Positions 1-10,700 of a stretch of DNA of 64,000 bases are shown piece by piece (within the stretch, counting starts at the first letter, position 1; the number at the start of each line of letters is the position of its first letter). The notes below the pieces were generated by a model. The model was not told the origin of the DNA and made no database searches. It worked only from the letters and a program-made list of their open reading frames with translations. The stretch comes from Cyclina sinensis. Lineage: Eukaryota > Mollusca > Bivalvia > Venerida > Veneridae. Both the position numbers and the translations under genes were made by a program. Where the stretch lies: positions 53,647,958-53,711,957 of the forward strand of contig JAAONU010000001.1 in NCBI GenBank assembly GCA_012932295.1. The letters run 5' to 3'.

Positions 1-289
1 GCAGGCCATCAATGATAAGGCACTCCTAAAAATGGGACTTTTGAGATTGCATGCTTGTAAACTGCATATAGAATATTCTATAATAATATTGTTATAACGT
101 CTTAATTTGAGTAAAACATACAATTTTCAAGAGCTCTCTTCATGTTGAGACTTGTTGGTTTTACTGATTTAACGACTGACTCACTGAATGTAGTTGAATT
201 TTTTTCTTTAAAATTTAAGAGAAGTTAATATACTAAGGAAAAACATAATATCGTGCTTTTATACACCGAGAAAACTGAAAAAAGACAGT

Positions 290-370
290 TTTAATTTTGC
301 CAGGATTCGAACCCATGCCCTTTCGGTAAGTGAAATATAGTGCAACGATCCACACCACTGAGCCACAGAG
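290..370 (-). mobile_element. tRNA-derived SINE-like fragment
   Basis: Read on the minus strand, this stretch has an RNA polymerase III A-box-like TGGCTCAGTGG (positions 365-355) followed about 40 bases later by a perfect B-box-like GGTTCGAATCC (313-303). That is the internal promoter layout of a tRNA or tRNA-derived SINE. The flanks do not pair as an acceptor stem and no convincing anticodon arm was found, so a SINE head is preferred over a working tRNA gene. The outer limits are not defined. Confidence 0.55.
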
Positions 371-869
371 TTAAGTTATAAGTAGTCGTCAAATTTAATG
401 ATATAACTATAGTATCTTCCCCGCGACTAAAGGGGTAATTTTTTTACCAATAAAGGTGTGTAAAACTTTATATTTTGATGTTTTTCTCTAATAAAAATGA
501 GTCAGTAACTTAGTTTAGATATGTTCTTCACAATTAAACTAGAATTTCTAGAATGTATAAACATTTTCTTTTCTTTTTTTTTCATCGCCGGCCCATCTGT
601 GAGTCAGTCGCTTTAAATCACTGATGCTTGCACTGTTCATTGACTCGTTGACACCATAGAGTAAACAAGCAGCCAGGCTATTTATAATTCTTTATGCAAT
701 CACTGAATCTTAATCCAGTGAGATCGATCATCCCAGCTTACAAATTTTTCTTCATATTTGAAACCTGGGCTAAAAACAATAATCGAGTAGCGACCATTGT
801 AACATAGATTTTTATAGCATTATGTGAAATTATTGATAATGTGAGGCACACCATTTCAAAAGGTAAATG

Positions 870-875
870 TTTATT
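870..875 (-). promoter_or_regulatory. Poly(A) signal of Kazal gene A
   Basis: AATAAA on the minus strand, about 30 nt after the TGA stop at 909-907. It supports a short 3' UTR and a gene that ends here. Confidence 0.6.
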
Positions 876-906
876 TATGAATAATTACATTTCTGTCTTA
901 AAAAGT

Positions 907-980
907 TCAACATGTTCCTTCGTGGACAAGGTAAATGTTGTGATCCTTGCAATGTGCTTTATGGTACTGGCATCTGTTAC
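907..980 (-). CDS. Kazal-type protease inhibitor A, exon 2 (terminal)
   Basis: This is the last coding exon of a small secreted Kazal inhibitor whose first exon lies at 2172-2004. On the minus strand a CTAG acceptor is followed by GT, which completes the split codon as AGT (Ser). Then comes the C-terminal half of a Kazal domain: N-x-C, six residues, C, twelve residues ending E-G-T, C, and an immediate TGA stop. The exon carries Cys4, Cys5 and Cys6. Cys3-x10-Cys4 and Cys4-x6-Cys5 are standard spacings once it is joined to exon 1. The exon is 74 bp, too short for ordinary ORF searches, and was found by looking for the missing half-domain in the correct phase. An AATAAA lies about 30 nt past the stop. 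Kazal domains inhibit serine proteases extracellularly; the target protease here is unknown. Confidence 0.85.
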
Positions 981-1124
981 CTAGAAGGCATTTTGCAAGT
1001 TGCTGTACAAATACATTTGTAATAATTGCAACACTTTTTCCGGAAACAACAATATCCACTGTACTACTAAATTAAGGGTATGATTCAAAAGATATTTTGC
1101 GTTCATGTCTGTTTAACAGAAAAC

Positions 1125-1645
1125 TTAAATAGATGCCGCGTTTGAATACAGAACTCTGAAATCTATATTCATTATTTGTACATAAAGTTAACATCGTGTT
1201 TGAATACAGAGCTCTGTTATTGACATTTAATAATTGTACATAGAGTTAACATCGGGTTTGAATGCAGACCTCTGTTATTGACATTCAATATTTGTACATA
1301 AAGTTAACATCGTGTTTGAATACAGACCTCTGTTATTGACATTCAATATTTGTACATAAAGTTAACATCGTGTTTGAATACAGAGCTCTGCTATTGACAT
1401 TCAATTTTTGTACATAAAGTTAACATCGTGTTTGAATACAGAGCTCTGCTATTGACATTCAATTTTTGTACATAAAGTTAACATCGTGTTTGAATGCAGA
1501 GCTCTGCTATTGACATTCAATTTTTGTACATAAAGTTAACATCGTGTTTGAATACAGAGCTCTGTTATTGACATTCAATATTTTTACACAAAGTGAATAT
1601 CGAGCTTGAACGCAGAGCTCTGTTATTTGCATTCAGCTCAGTTAA
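1125..1645. repeat. 58-bp satellite, about 8-9 tandem copies
   Basis: Successive copies start at 1141, 1199, 1257 and 1315 and continue with a constant 58-bp period to about 1640, decaying at the ends. Each unit contains the 10-bp palindrome CAGAGCTCTG and the palindrome GTTAAC, joined by an AT-rich segment with TTGTACATAA. Central copies are almost identical and differ by one or two bases. The array lies inside the single intron of Kazal gene A. Confidence 0.9.
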
Positions 1646-2003
1646 ATGCAGAGCGCTTATTGCGTCATTCTATCTCTAGTTACTGTTTTAATAGATAACA
1701 AATCCTGACTGCTAGTGCTTTATGTTACTTTGTTTTCTATCAAAATACTGTTTTTTGTTATAGACATTATAAGGTGTTCTTTCATCTTCTGCTATTAAAT
1801 ATTTATACTTTTGTATGACATAATGACTGTTTAGTACAGAATGCTATCGAATATCTCTATTTAAATTTCACAAAATGTGATTTTGTTTGAATTCTGACGT
1901 CTTGAACACAAGAAATTTGAGTTTGTACATTTTTTAACATTTAAGATCAATGAATAAACCGTGTAAGAAAAAAAAAGAAAAGAAAAGAGATCAGTATATG
2001 TAC

Positions 2004-2172
2004 TGTAAGTTATTCCATCTGATCCACACACGGGTTGCCAGTCGACTCTACAGAGGACATTACTACATGGTTCAATCTGTCGTTGGCGCCGCTCAGCTGA
2101 CATTCCAAGAACGCCTGACAATAAAACAACAAGTAATCCAAACCAGATATTTTCAGTCCATAGCTCCCACAT
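2004..2172 (-). CDS. Kazal-type protease inhibitor A, exon 1
   Basis: First coding exon of a predicted 80-aa secreted Kazal inhibitor. The ATG at 2172 is the first in-frame methionine; an in-frame stop lies at 2187-2185. Residues 1-24 contain a hydrophobic run (FGLLVVLLSGVLG) fitting a signal peptide. A basic RRQRQ segment follows, then the first half of a Kazal domain with Cys36, Cys41 and Cys49, the C-x7-C spacing and the diagnostic PVCGSDGITY. The exon ends in phase 1 (TAC A) before a GTACAT donor and joins 980-907 in frame: 169 + 74 nt = 81 codons including the stop. The residue in the usual P1 position (second after Cys2) is Val, which in known Kazal inhibitors often goes with elastase-like targets; this is inference. 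A second Kazal gene lies upstream on the same strand. Confidence 0.87.
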
Positions 2173-2873
2173 AAGCAACTGAATTTACCCGTTGCAGTTT
2201 TCTAGAATAAAATAAAGAATATTTACGGTTGATGAATTTCGTAATTTCTGTATAGTCGTAGCTAATATGAACCTGGCCCCATGATAAAAGTGAAAAAGGC
2301 AACAACATTAAAACCATAACGCTTTATGTATTAAGTGTATAAACTGTGCTCATCTAAAATTTGTTTTGTGATGATTATATCGAAGGCTCAACGCAAACTG
2401 TTGTAATTCCTTTTTATGTTGTTACAGTAGGTTTGCACTGAGTCGATATTAACTACTTTGACGCAAATGATCTAGGTGACAACAAAAGTGATGTCCGTGA
2501 TGAAATTGTAGAGTTGTGTTGTTTTTTTCTCATATTATTTCTGATGCAAAGCTCTTCTCATATATTCTTCGCAGCAGTTGTTGTTTGCCACGCTTTGCAA
2601 AGATGTAGAAATAGTCAGCATGTGTCAAGGTTTACAATGGTTTCAAGGTTTGTTAAGTTCGTGTTAGAATCACAGAGCTTTAACTTGACTTTGGCAATGC
2701 CACTTTATGGTACTTTATCCTCTGTTTAATCCGATAGCTTACAAATAATGAGTATCACCTTTTCCAAACTCAAGGTATTGGTTACGGGTGGTGACTCAAA
2801 TGCGATTTTTGTGAGTTAAAAATGACAGCATTTATGCCTTGGTGGATGAATATTATTGTATTGAAAGACGTAC

Positions 2874-3580
2874 AATTATTCCCGGGTGGGAGGGGGGGGG
2901 AGGGTACTTGAAAAATGTTTGGCGGGGGTTCGGATAGCGTCTTGAACCCCGACCCCATAGTAGGCTACTTTTTCCTGAATACGCAACCCCACTGTAGACT
3001 TTTTGGGCATCTTAGAAACCCCATTGTAGTTCAACATGCACAATCATACACCCCTTTTTCAGGTGTTTATACATTTATATCAAAATTTTAAGACAGTATG
3101 AAGCATAATTTTATTTTAACAAGATAAATTAAACGTAAACTCAATGACAGTCCTTGCTCTCATTGACCGCCTTTCACCACTTTCTTGTCTGGGTGGTGAA
3201 ACAACAGTTCGTGTAACACCATCGTCATCTTGATATTGGTTTAATCTTCTGTTTGTGCTTTTGTTTGTCCTGTTGGTTTGTAGGCTTTGGCTTAAAGATT
3301 TTATGCACACCAGTTCTTATTTCGCAAAGTTCCTCATTTGATATGTGCAAGTGTCCATCCTTATCTACATTAAGATTGACTTACAACCTCATGGTAGAAT
3401 TATCTTTGCTAATTATAACCCCATTAGAGACTAGATTTTACAGACTCCTTCAGAGACACAGTAAAAATGACATACCCGATTGTAGACAAAAATATGAAAA
3501 GAATACCCCCGATTGTCAAAACCCCCTCACCACCCAATATATAGCGAGTGACCCCCCCCCCCCCCCCCGGGAAATTATTA
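2874..3580. mobile_element. Candidate nonautonomous element bounded by inverted G/C runs
   Basis: The left edge reads AATTATTCCCGGG followed by G-runs. The right edge is a long C-run followed by CCCGGGAAATTATTATT, which is roughly its inverted complement. Inside, related ACCCC-A-x-TGTAG-like motifs recur in both halves. The size of about 0.7 kb and the inverted ends suggest a MITE-like insertion. No transposase and no clear target duplication were seen. Homopolymer runs alone could also produce part of this symmetry. Confidence 0.35.
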
Positions 3581-4027
3581 TTCCTCAGAAGACTAACTAC
3601 TTTACAAACTTACACATCTGAAGAAGAAGGCAGATGATATATTTCACAATCATTCTTGTTACCGTTCTTTAAAAGTGCACTGCTTTTTGTATGGTGGAAA
3701 TCCGTATTGAAAACAGTTACCTTATCAAGCGTCTGCCGATAAGGACAGATTGGGTCATGGTGTTTTCAAATTTTCACTGACTTAGTCACTATAACAAGAC
3801 ATGCACTTTCCTTGAATGATATACATGTACTATACAATGTATAAGGGTTTTAAGCATTATCTAAACGGAAAAAAATCGTTATCATTTTTGCACAAGAATA
3901 AGTGCTTATAAAATGAACGTCTGGAAAGAATACTAACAACCGTTCCTATTGAATTATATTTCTGTCTCAATAAGTCAACCTACCGGTCCATTTTACAGAT
4001 TTCATAACCTTTGAACTTTGAGACAGC

Positions 4028-4080
4028 AGATCGAACCCCCCCCCACCTTTCCCCCCCCCCGCTCTCAAAAAAAAAAAAAA
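4028..4080. repeat. Homopolymer-rich tract (C-runs and A-run)
   Basis: Two C-runs separated by ACCTTT are followed by a short GCTCTC and a run of about 14 A. This is low-complexity sequence in the Kazal intergenic region; no gene is seen in it. Confidence 0.8.
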
Positions 4081-4953
4081 TTATGCCGCAGCTTGAGTTC
4101 ATGCAGCAAGCGACATAAGTTACTAACAATGAATTTTATTTCAAATATTTTCAAACCCTGCACATTCAAGAGGTTCGACTTGTTCACTGCCTCAAATTCT
4201 ACAATCTGAAATTGATTCAACAGTCCAGTTTCACATACAAAGTTAAAATTAACTTAAATAACAGATATTACATATGTGTTACAACTATACTTCTAACAAA
4301 CAGTCCCTTTTTTTCAAACGGCTAAATCCAACTCAATATCTTCAAATCTGCAAGACACACCAACGGTCTCACTAACTGTATTACTTGCGGTCTCTTGGAG
4401 CGACACGAGATCCTAAGCAGAACTTAATTTACAACAAATACAACGAATGTCCAATGTAAATGGTCGTGAAAGTCATATGTAAATACCTTAGAATAAATAA
4501 GCTATTTTTGCAACAGAAACTGGATCTTTAAGCCCTACCTAATTGAAAACAACTGCCATACATTATTTAATTTGAATGATACTATTTGTCATTTATAGTG
4601 TTATAAATCAATGACCATGGTCAAGCATCATTACTATACAGCCTGAGCTTGGCTCAATCTAGTCGAAAAAAACAAGAAGAGCAGAGTAAAGGCTTAAATA
4701 TCTCCCAAGCAGATTCACTTAAACATTTGTTGTTGTTTTTGTTTTTACAGCAAAGAGTTAGCAAAATAGTCGTACAGACACTAACTCGTCTGGTTTTACG
4801 GTATACAGTCTAGATCATATTCGTTATTTTTCAAGAATTCAGTTGTTCCATTAATACAACGCGTACTGACAGCAGAAAGAACATTCGTGTTTTACAACAG
4901 ATAAAGCTAGAACGTGTACTAAGCTAAACCATTGTAAATCTGCAGTTAAATAA

Positions 4954-5102
4954 TACGAGGATTGTTTGATAAGTTCGCGAACTAAGGCGCTGATGTCATT
5001 ATTTTACGTTCAAATTTAATCAAACTTTCAGGATATATTCACTATATAGTCATTTTACTTCATAATACACCTTGCCCGCGAACTTATCAAACAACCCTCA
5101 TA
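4954..5102. mobile_element. Short TA-flanked MITE with about 26-bp terminal inverted repeats
   Basis: The left end (from 4956) reads CGAGGATTGTTTGATAAG and continues TTCGCG. The right end (to about 5100), reverse complemented, reads TGAGGGTTGTTTGATAAG and continues TTCGCG. About 24 of 26 bases match, and both ends are flanked by TA. The body of about 145 bp has no coding potential. TA target sites and this size fit a Tc1/mariner-type nonautonomous element; the superfamily assignment is inferred from the flanks only. Confidence 0.7.
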
Positions 5103-5808
5103 TCCTTCGAACGACCGACACTTTTGCAAGTATTTTCCTAGAGACCCCCTACCTCCAAGTTTAGTCTCTCAGTCCGATTGGGCACTAAACTGGGATATTT
5201 TAACCTTATGAAAAGGTGATTTAGTGGTGTGTGACATAAATTCGCGCGTAAGAGCTCGTGATTCTAGAAAATGACGTCATGCGCAGGGCGTCATGACAAT
5301 GTATGCTCGGCCAACAACAAAAAAAGTGAATCCAGCATGCATAGCTTTGTCTCTCTCCTCTACCTTGAATGTTCATCTTTTCGAAAAATACAACATTTTG
5401 GCAGGAAAGGTCACGTAACACGCACCAGCTTAGAAACATGTGTTGGCGGTAGAAGTCAAATTTTTCATTTTGTCGAATTTGCACGGACATACGTTTTTAT
5501 ATGGATACAGCGGTGTCCAAAATTCGTCCTTGACCTTGATCACGTGACATCCCGTATTTTGCCATATATACTTTTCAATGTTGGGGCCGAATCCATTTTT
5601 GGGAAGTTAATGTGGGATCTACGGAGGCCTAAAGGCCATCTTCGCGAATACGTTTTATTATGTAACCGTCGTCCAAAGGATATATGACAAAAGTCATCGA
5701 AACAGCACGTTCTGCAACTCCTTCGCCGCCCGCCGACCCGCCCATCCCCAATTTTTAGCGCTAGAACAGGAATACATCGTCGCAGATGGCTAACAATATA
5801 TAGAGGAT

Positions 5809-5961
5809 ATTTGTTTGTTTTTGTGGAAGATGAGAATTTATTTCATCGAGTGAACACCATATGTGATATTTTCACGAGTGGCGCAGCCACGAGTGAAAAT
5901 ATAAACATATGGTGTTCACGAGATGAAATAAATTCCCATCTTCCACTAAAAACAAACAAAT
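5809..5961. repeat. Near-perfect foldback (cruciform-forming) repeat, about 75-bp arms
   Basis: The arms 5809-5883 and 5884-5961 are inverted copies with only a few mismatches and one indel. They meet at a minimal loop (GTGGC GCA GCCAC). The outer arms contain TTGTTTGTTTTT / AAAAACAAACAA and the inner arms contain CACCATATG. Open reading through the left arm is incidental. A foldback element of this type is usually a mobile remnant, but no transposase or target duplication was identified. Confidence 0.85.
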
Positions 5962-6595
5962 TTTCTTTTTATTTTATGCCAACACGTCAAAAATATGTAT
6001 TTTATGACATTTTTACTCAGGGCCTTCAATAAATTCCCCATGGTGAGCCCCAAATCAGTTAATGCGTACTTTGGTTACTCCGCACAAAAAAAGTGCAGAC
6101 AATCTCCAATACATATGATAACTTTACTTCTGCTGAAATAAACTGAATACACTTTCATCAAATAACATTTATTTTTCTCTACACAGCTTATCAATATTTA
6201 TTGAATTTTAGCCATACATACTTTAATTATAAAAGTGGATTAATACCGAGTAATATTCAATATTGAAAGTCGGCCATATTGGATATTGTCCATGTGAGTT
6301 ATGTAAACAAATCAGACATTTTAAATAATTTATGGCGAATTTCATCATTGTTCACAACTAGTTAGGCTCAGTAATTCAATAACAAGGTAAATAAATTTCA
6401 CTCGCTGTCACTGTCTGAAATACAGCGGATTCTCTTGTATTTACGTGGTGGGGAAAAGTAGTTCCGGCACAAACAGTAGATTATCAAAATGGTAATTCAC
6501 TGATTCAAAACAGTGGATTATCACTTTTATCTCACTGATATTTCCCTATATTTCATTGGTAGGCATAAAATAAAAGACCAAAATAGGATATTTTG

Positions 6596-6601
6596 TTTAT
6601 T
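6596..6601 (-). promoter_or_regulatory. Poly(A) signal of Kazal gene B
   Basis: AATAAA on the minus strand, about 45 nt after the TAG stop at 6646-6644. It supports the end of the second Kazal transcript. Confidence 0.55.
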
Positions 6602-6643
6602 TGTAAAACATGTACTTTTTGGATATCAAATTACATTCTGATT

Positions 6644-6723
6644 CTACTTGCTACAGGATCCATTGTGAACAACTCGCAGAAATGGATTTTTACAGTGAGC
6701 CAGGTTGAATTTGCACTTGTTAC
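6644..6723 (-). CDS. Kazal-type protease inhibitor B, exon 3 (terminal)
   Basis: Last coding exon of the second Kazal inhibitor. A good acceptor (TTATTACAG) is followed by GT, which completes the split codon as GGT (Gly). The C-terminal half of the Kazal domain follows: N-K-C, six residues, C, twelve residues ending N-G-S, C, then S-K and a TAG stop. It provides Cys4, Cys5 and Cys6 with the same x6 and x12 spacings as gene A. Joined to the upstream exons it gives 49 + 105 + 80 nt = 78 codons including the stop (77 aa). At 80 bp it is below normal ORF thresholds. It was recognised because its phase and half-domain exactly complete exon 2. Confidence 0.88.
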
Positions 6724-7472
6724 CTGTAATAAAAATGAAAGTGAATATTTAAACAACATGCTTGCTTATTATAGCACCGCACTTAATGAAAAGACAATTA
6801 AATTAGACTTATCAGACAAGTATTTCCGTTTTATTTTCTTAAACCATGCACCAGGCGGCCAGTCAATCGGTTAACATGAATGTAAAAGCTTGCTGCATAC
6901 CAAGCGGTCGCTTTAGGGCAAACCCTAAACGAACATTCGTCCTCTCACTCATTAGACAGACGCCTCAGCAACTTTGCAACATTGATGTACATTTTCTTGT
7001 GAAGTACTTTCAAGGTTTAGAATCGTTTTTGTACCTGATGTAAAAAGAAGCTGCTGGTTTGAGATCGCTATCACATGCACTTTAAAGTCCATATAATGTC
7101 AACTTTATTTGACCGAGTAATTTCTGTGATCAAAAAAAAACGATGACTTCCTAGGAATCAGAATTTGACTTAGACAACCTACTATAATCGGTGATAAGAT
7201 GTAGAAACTAAACTGTGTCATTTCACTGTCAAAAGTTTGTACAAATTCAAACTTCACGTGTTTTACGTAAGGACAAATCTCTAAAAAATAAGGACCTTCA
7301 ATATGCCCTTTGTGGTTTTCTTTTGGATTTGTCTGTAGTTTTCAGCGTAAAGAAAACGTGCAGCTTGAATATGTAATGTGTACTCTTAAAAGAAATCATG
7401 GCAATAATGAAGCTATGATAAGTCATAAATGTGAACGAAATATCAGAGAAAAATAATGGATAATTTAGTTAC

Positions 7473-7577
7473 CATATGTTACTCCGTCCGAGCCGCAGAG
7501 AGGATCCCATTCTTCCGTACAGAATAGTGGGCAATACTCTCCAACTTGACGGAGTTTTTCCGATGCACTAACCACAC
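7473..7577 (-). CDS. Kazal-type protease inhibitor B, exon 2
   Basis: Internal exon with an ACCTG/CAG acceptor at 7580-7578 and a GTAACT donor after 7473, phase 1 at both ends (2 + 34 codons + 1). After a short Ser/Glu/Lys-rich linker it encodes the first half of a Kazal domain: C-P-L-F-C, seven residues, C-G-S-D-G-V-T-Y. The donor follows the Tyr codon at exactly the same position and phase as in gene A. The residue at the usual P1 position is Glu (C-T-E-E), whereas gene A has Val, so different protease targets are likely (inference). It splices from the signal-peptide exon at 7776-7728 and into 6723-6644. Confidence 0.9.
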
Positions 7578-7727
7578 CTGAAAAAAGTCAGTGCAAAAAA
7601 TATGCATAAGATCTCCATGTCCTATTTTAACATACCAACAATGACATTATATTGCAATATCAATTATTTTAATGCACTTTATACTTGTTCTAATATACGT
7701 CCATTTCCATTCTGTGTTTTCACTTAC

Positions 7728-7776
7728 AGGCTACAGCAAAAAGACCGCAGATGAAAAGTTTTGCTAACATTTTCAT
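7728..7776 (-). CDS. Kazal-type protease inhibitor B, exon 1 (signal peptide)
   Basis: The ATG at 7776 opens a 16-codon exon reading MKMLAKLFICGLFAVA plus the first base of a Cys codon. A consensus GTAAGT donor follows. The peptide has a lysine-containing N-terminus and a hydrophobic core, a typical secretion signal. The phase-1 end joins exon 2 (TGT, Cys, then V-V-S-A), so cleavage is probably near the exon junction. Gene B keeps its signal in a separate exon, whereas gene A has signal and half-domain in one exon, so the two copies differ by one intron. No TATA box was identified with confidence. Confidence 0.8.
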
Positions 7777-7779
7777 ATG

Positions 7780-10700
7780 GATGTTTTGAATTTGACCCCA
7801 GCCTTTACATACATATTGAAAAGTTTCTTCTGCTGATAAGATATCTGTGAATCGACGATGGCATTTTTGGAAAAATCGTGATAGAAAAAATAGAAAAATC
7901 AGCCCAACAGTCCCAAATTGAAATGCAAGTGCTAAAAATGTTTGCGGAAAGGCCACACGTTTTTGCCTTGAAAAGAATGCCAATTAAGTTAGTATAACTC
8001 AATGCATCACCGCTCCTGCGTCCAACCACTATTTTTCTTTTATTTTTGTTAAGTTTTTTAACGAAGTTCTCAAACCACCAACCTGTTCAGGAAGAATTTA
8101 TGCGGTTCATATTTGTAGAAATCATAGCCAGGAACTGAAATAATTTACCTCGTATTATGTTTTAATGCTATTTAGAGGTGGCTTACTTTGAAACATCACC
8201 TTGTATTGGGTATTGGACTATTTGTATCGGTTCTCTGGCGTTAACGTAAACGTGGTTGAACTGTCGTCTGCTCGGCGACTATTCTTTTGAAAAATGCAGA
8301 TAAAATTGGTCTGTTGTCAAAGGGGAATCTAATCAAACTGAAGGTTTTATCCTCGATTTATTTTACCGAGAGTCTTCTGAGTGAGATGTTTAACGATGGT
8401 TAAATGCATAAGTGTTTTACAATCATCATGGAAATTAGATTTGTCTGTAGAAACTGGACATTTTCTGTATCTTGCACCATCTCTCCAAACCTAACAGGAC
8501 TTTACTCTGCTATGAGCGTTGCACAAGTGGAAAACTTGACAGCAAAGTAACCGGATAAAAAGACAAGATAAATGCGTTTTTCGTAGAAAAATGGTATATA
8601 CGGCTTATCTCCCTTAAGTAACATATTTTACAAATTCTTTCAGAAAATATAATGTAAAAGTTCACTGGGAACTAAGAGAAGATGTGCAATATTATCGCAA
8701 AGTAGAGTATTATTTCTGTCTGAAGATCAATAGACGGAAGATAGATGTAATTCATAATGGAAATATAAAATACCTAAAAGGTAACTAATTAGTAATAACA
8801 GACTTTTCTATGAATAGGAATCAGTGAACTGTAAACCAATTAATTTTTCCCGAAATCAGCAAACCTGTCGGCCACCAACAAATTGCCGCCGTAATTTGGT
8901 ATTTTCTCGGAAGAAATAACTAATAGAAAGTTGGCAGTAGCAGTCCGCAGTAGCAGTTGGCAGTAGAAATTAAATCAAAAGTTCCTATACATGAAAAAAA
9001 TAGACTTTTTATAAATATAAATCAGTGTACGAATACATTGTAATTTGTGTAAGGTAATTCAGATAAGAATACGAATGGCTTCGTTCTTGTGCATCTGATG
9101 ATATTTATTGTTGCACAGTAAAAGTGCTATATTCGTGTCTAAGAGTAACTTTAAATATTATATACATATATTTTAGAACATACCATATGGTCCCTGGTGC
9201 AATTAATATTAGACATTTCTTAAAAAAAAAATATTTTTACTGCCATTCTCACAATAGTTATTAGTCAAGTCCTTTGCAAATCAAATAAATTTCAAACGGA
9301 TATTATGGGTAAATAAACTAAATATAAATGCATGAGAAATTCACACAATAGAGATGTAAATGTGCCCAGAAGACATGACTTATCAGTATGAAGGGAGGAG
9401 AAGGTTAAATCAAGAAATAATAAAGACTTATTGCAACAATCTATCGCCCTGCATGTGGTTCGGGCATTGTCTTGTCCCACACAACATCCCAACAACCTGG
9501 TATGGGCAAACCATCCATAAACATGTTCAATGATTATTGCAAATCTACTTTGTCATCTATTAAACTATACGTCTTAATCAATTCAAACAACCTGATTTAT
9601 GATTTGCCGAAATGACAATGCCTGGTCAAAGGTAATCATTTATTTTCGAAATGTGAGGTACGGCTTCGTTGGTCAAACTGCAGTGGTTGAATTCTTTTAA
9701 GAAATTTTCTAATTCGTTATTTCCTTCAAGATTAAGATAGGACAATTTCGGTCCTTATCTTTCAAGCACATTTAATCTTGTCTGGTCACTCGAGGTAAGT
9801 TCGCGGTGCGATCCCAAACAGCGATATTTGAGTTTTACCCCTCACCCGTCTTTTCAGCGCGAGTACCTCGAAAGTAAGTTACTTCATAAATGGCTAAAAT
9901 ACCCTATTATTGATGGAAAGTATATATTTACGTAGGTATATGGATGTATGTGATATTTACACGAAGATAAGAGTTAATGAAAATACTAGATAGATGGTAA
10001 CAGTATGTTGAAAGATTTGGTAATAAAGATATGTTAATTGAACAGATATTGATGTCTGAGCTACAGAATCGTGCTGTTAGCTACCAAAATAGGTACATCA
10101 TCTATGGTGGCTAATTTGTACCATATCTTGCTTGCGTGCGCACTTCTCAACCACAATGTCGAATTCTGATTTAATTGCGTATGCAGACCTGATTTTCCAT
10201 AATATTTTGCAATTTGTTTCAGTTCTATGCCTGTCATGTTCATTTTTGTTTTGTATTTTAAAATGAGAATTTAACCAAATCATTTTCTTCTGCTTGTTGC
10301 TAGCGTATTATCCTATCATTAACATATAAAATCCTAAGAGCTCCCAGACAATTACGTGTATGTTTCCTTAGTGGCTTCTATTTGTTCTTTTGCATGGTTC
10401 CCACATGAAGCATTCCAATATAAATCACGAATCTAGCTGAAATGATATATAGCGTGTTAACGTATAGGATACCCATATCTGTCGGTATTTATTTTTCAAA
10501 TTGGATCTCGTCATAGTCTCTGACAACGAAATGTTCACGGTTTGACTGTATAAACTAAACACCTTAATAAGTTTCATACGGTGTTAATCTTGCGTAGGGC
10601 CTACAAGGGTACGCGAGGTTCGCGCGTGACATGAACAGATGAGTGTAATACACCCAAGTTTTGTATATGTATCTGTTTCGTAATTTTTAGGGATTAAGCT

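Noticed and set aside
1125..1645. CRISPR-like direct repeats
   Set aside because: Units are contiguous without unique spacers and lie in a eukaryotic intron; this is a satellite.
5271..5687. 138-codon plus-strand ORF with higher GC than its surroundings
   Set aside because: Starts just 5' of the foldback, no known domain or signal peptide; possibly part of an old repeat but not supportable as a gene.
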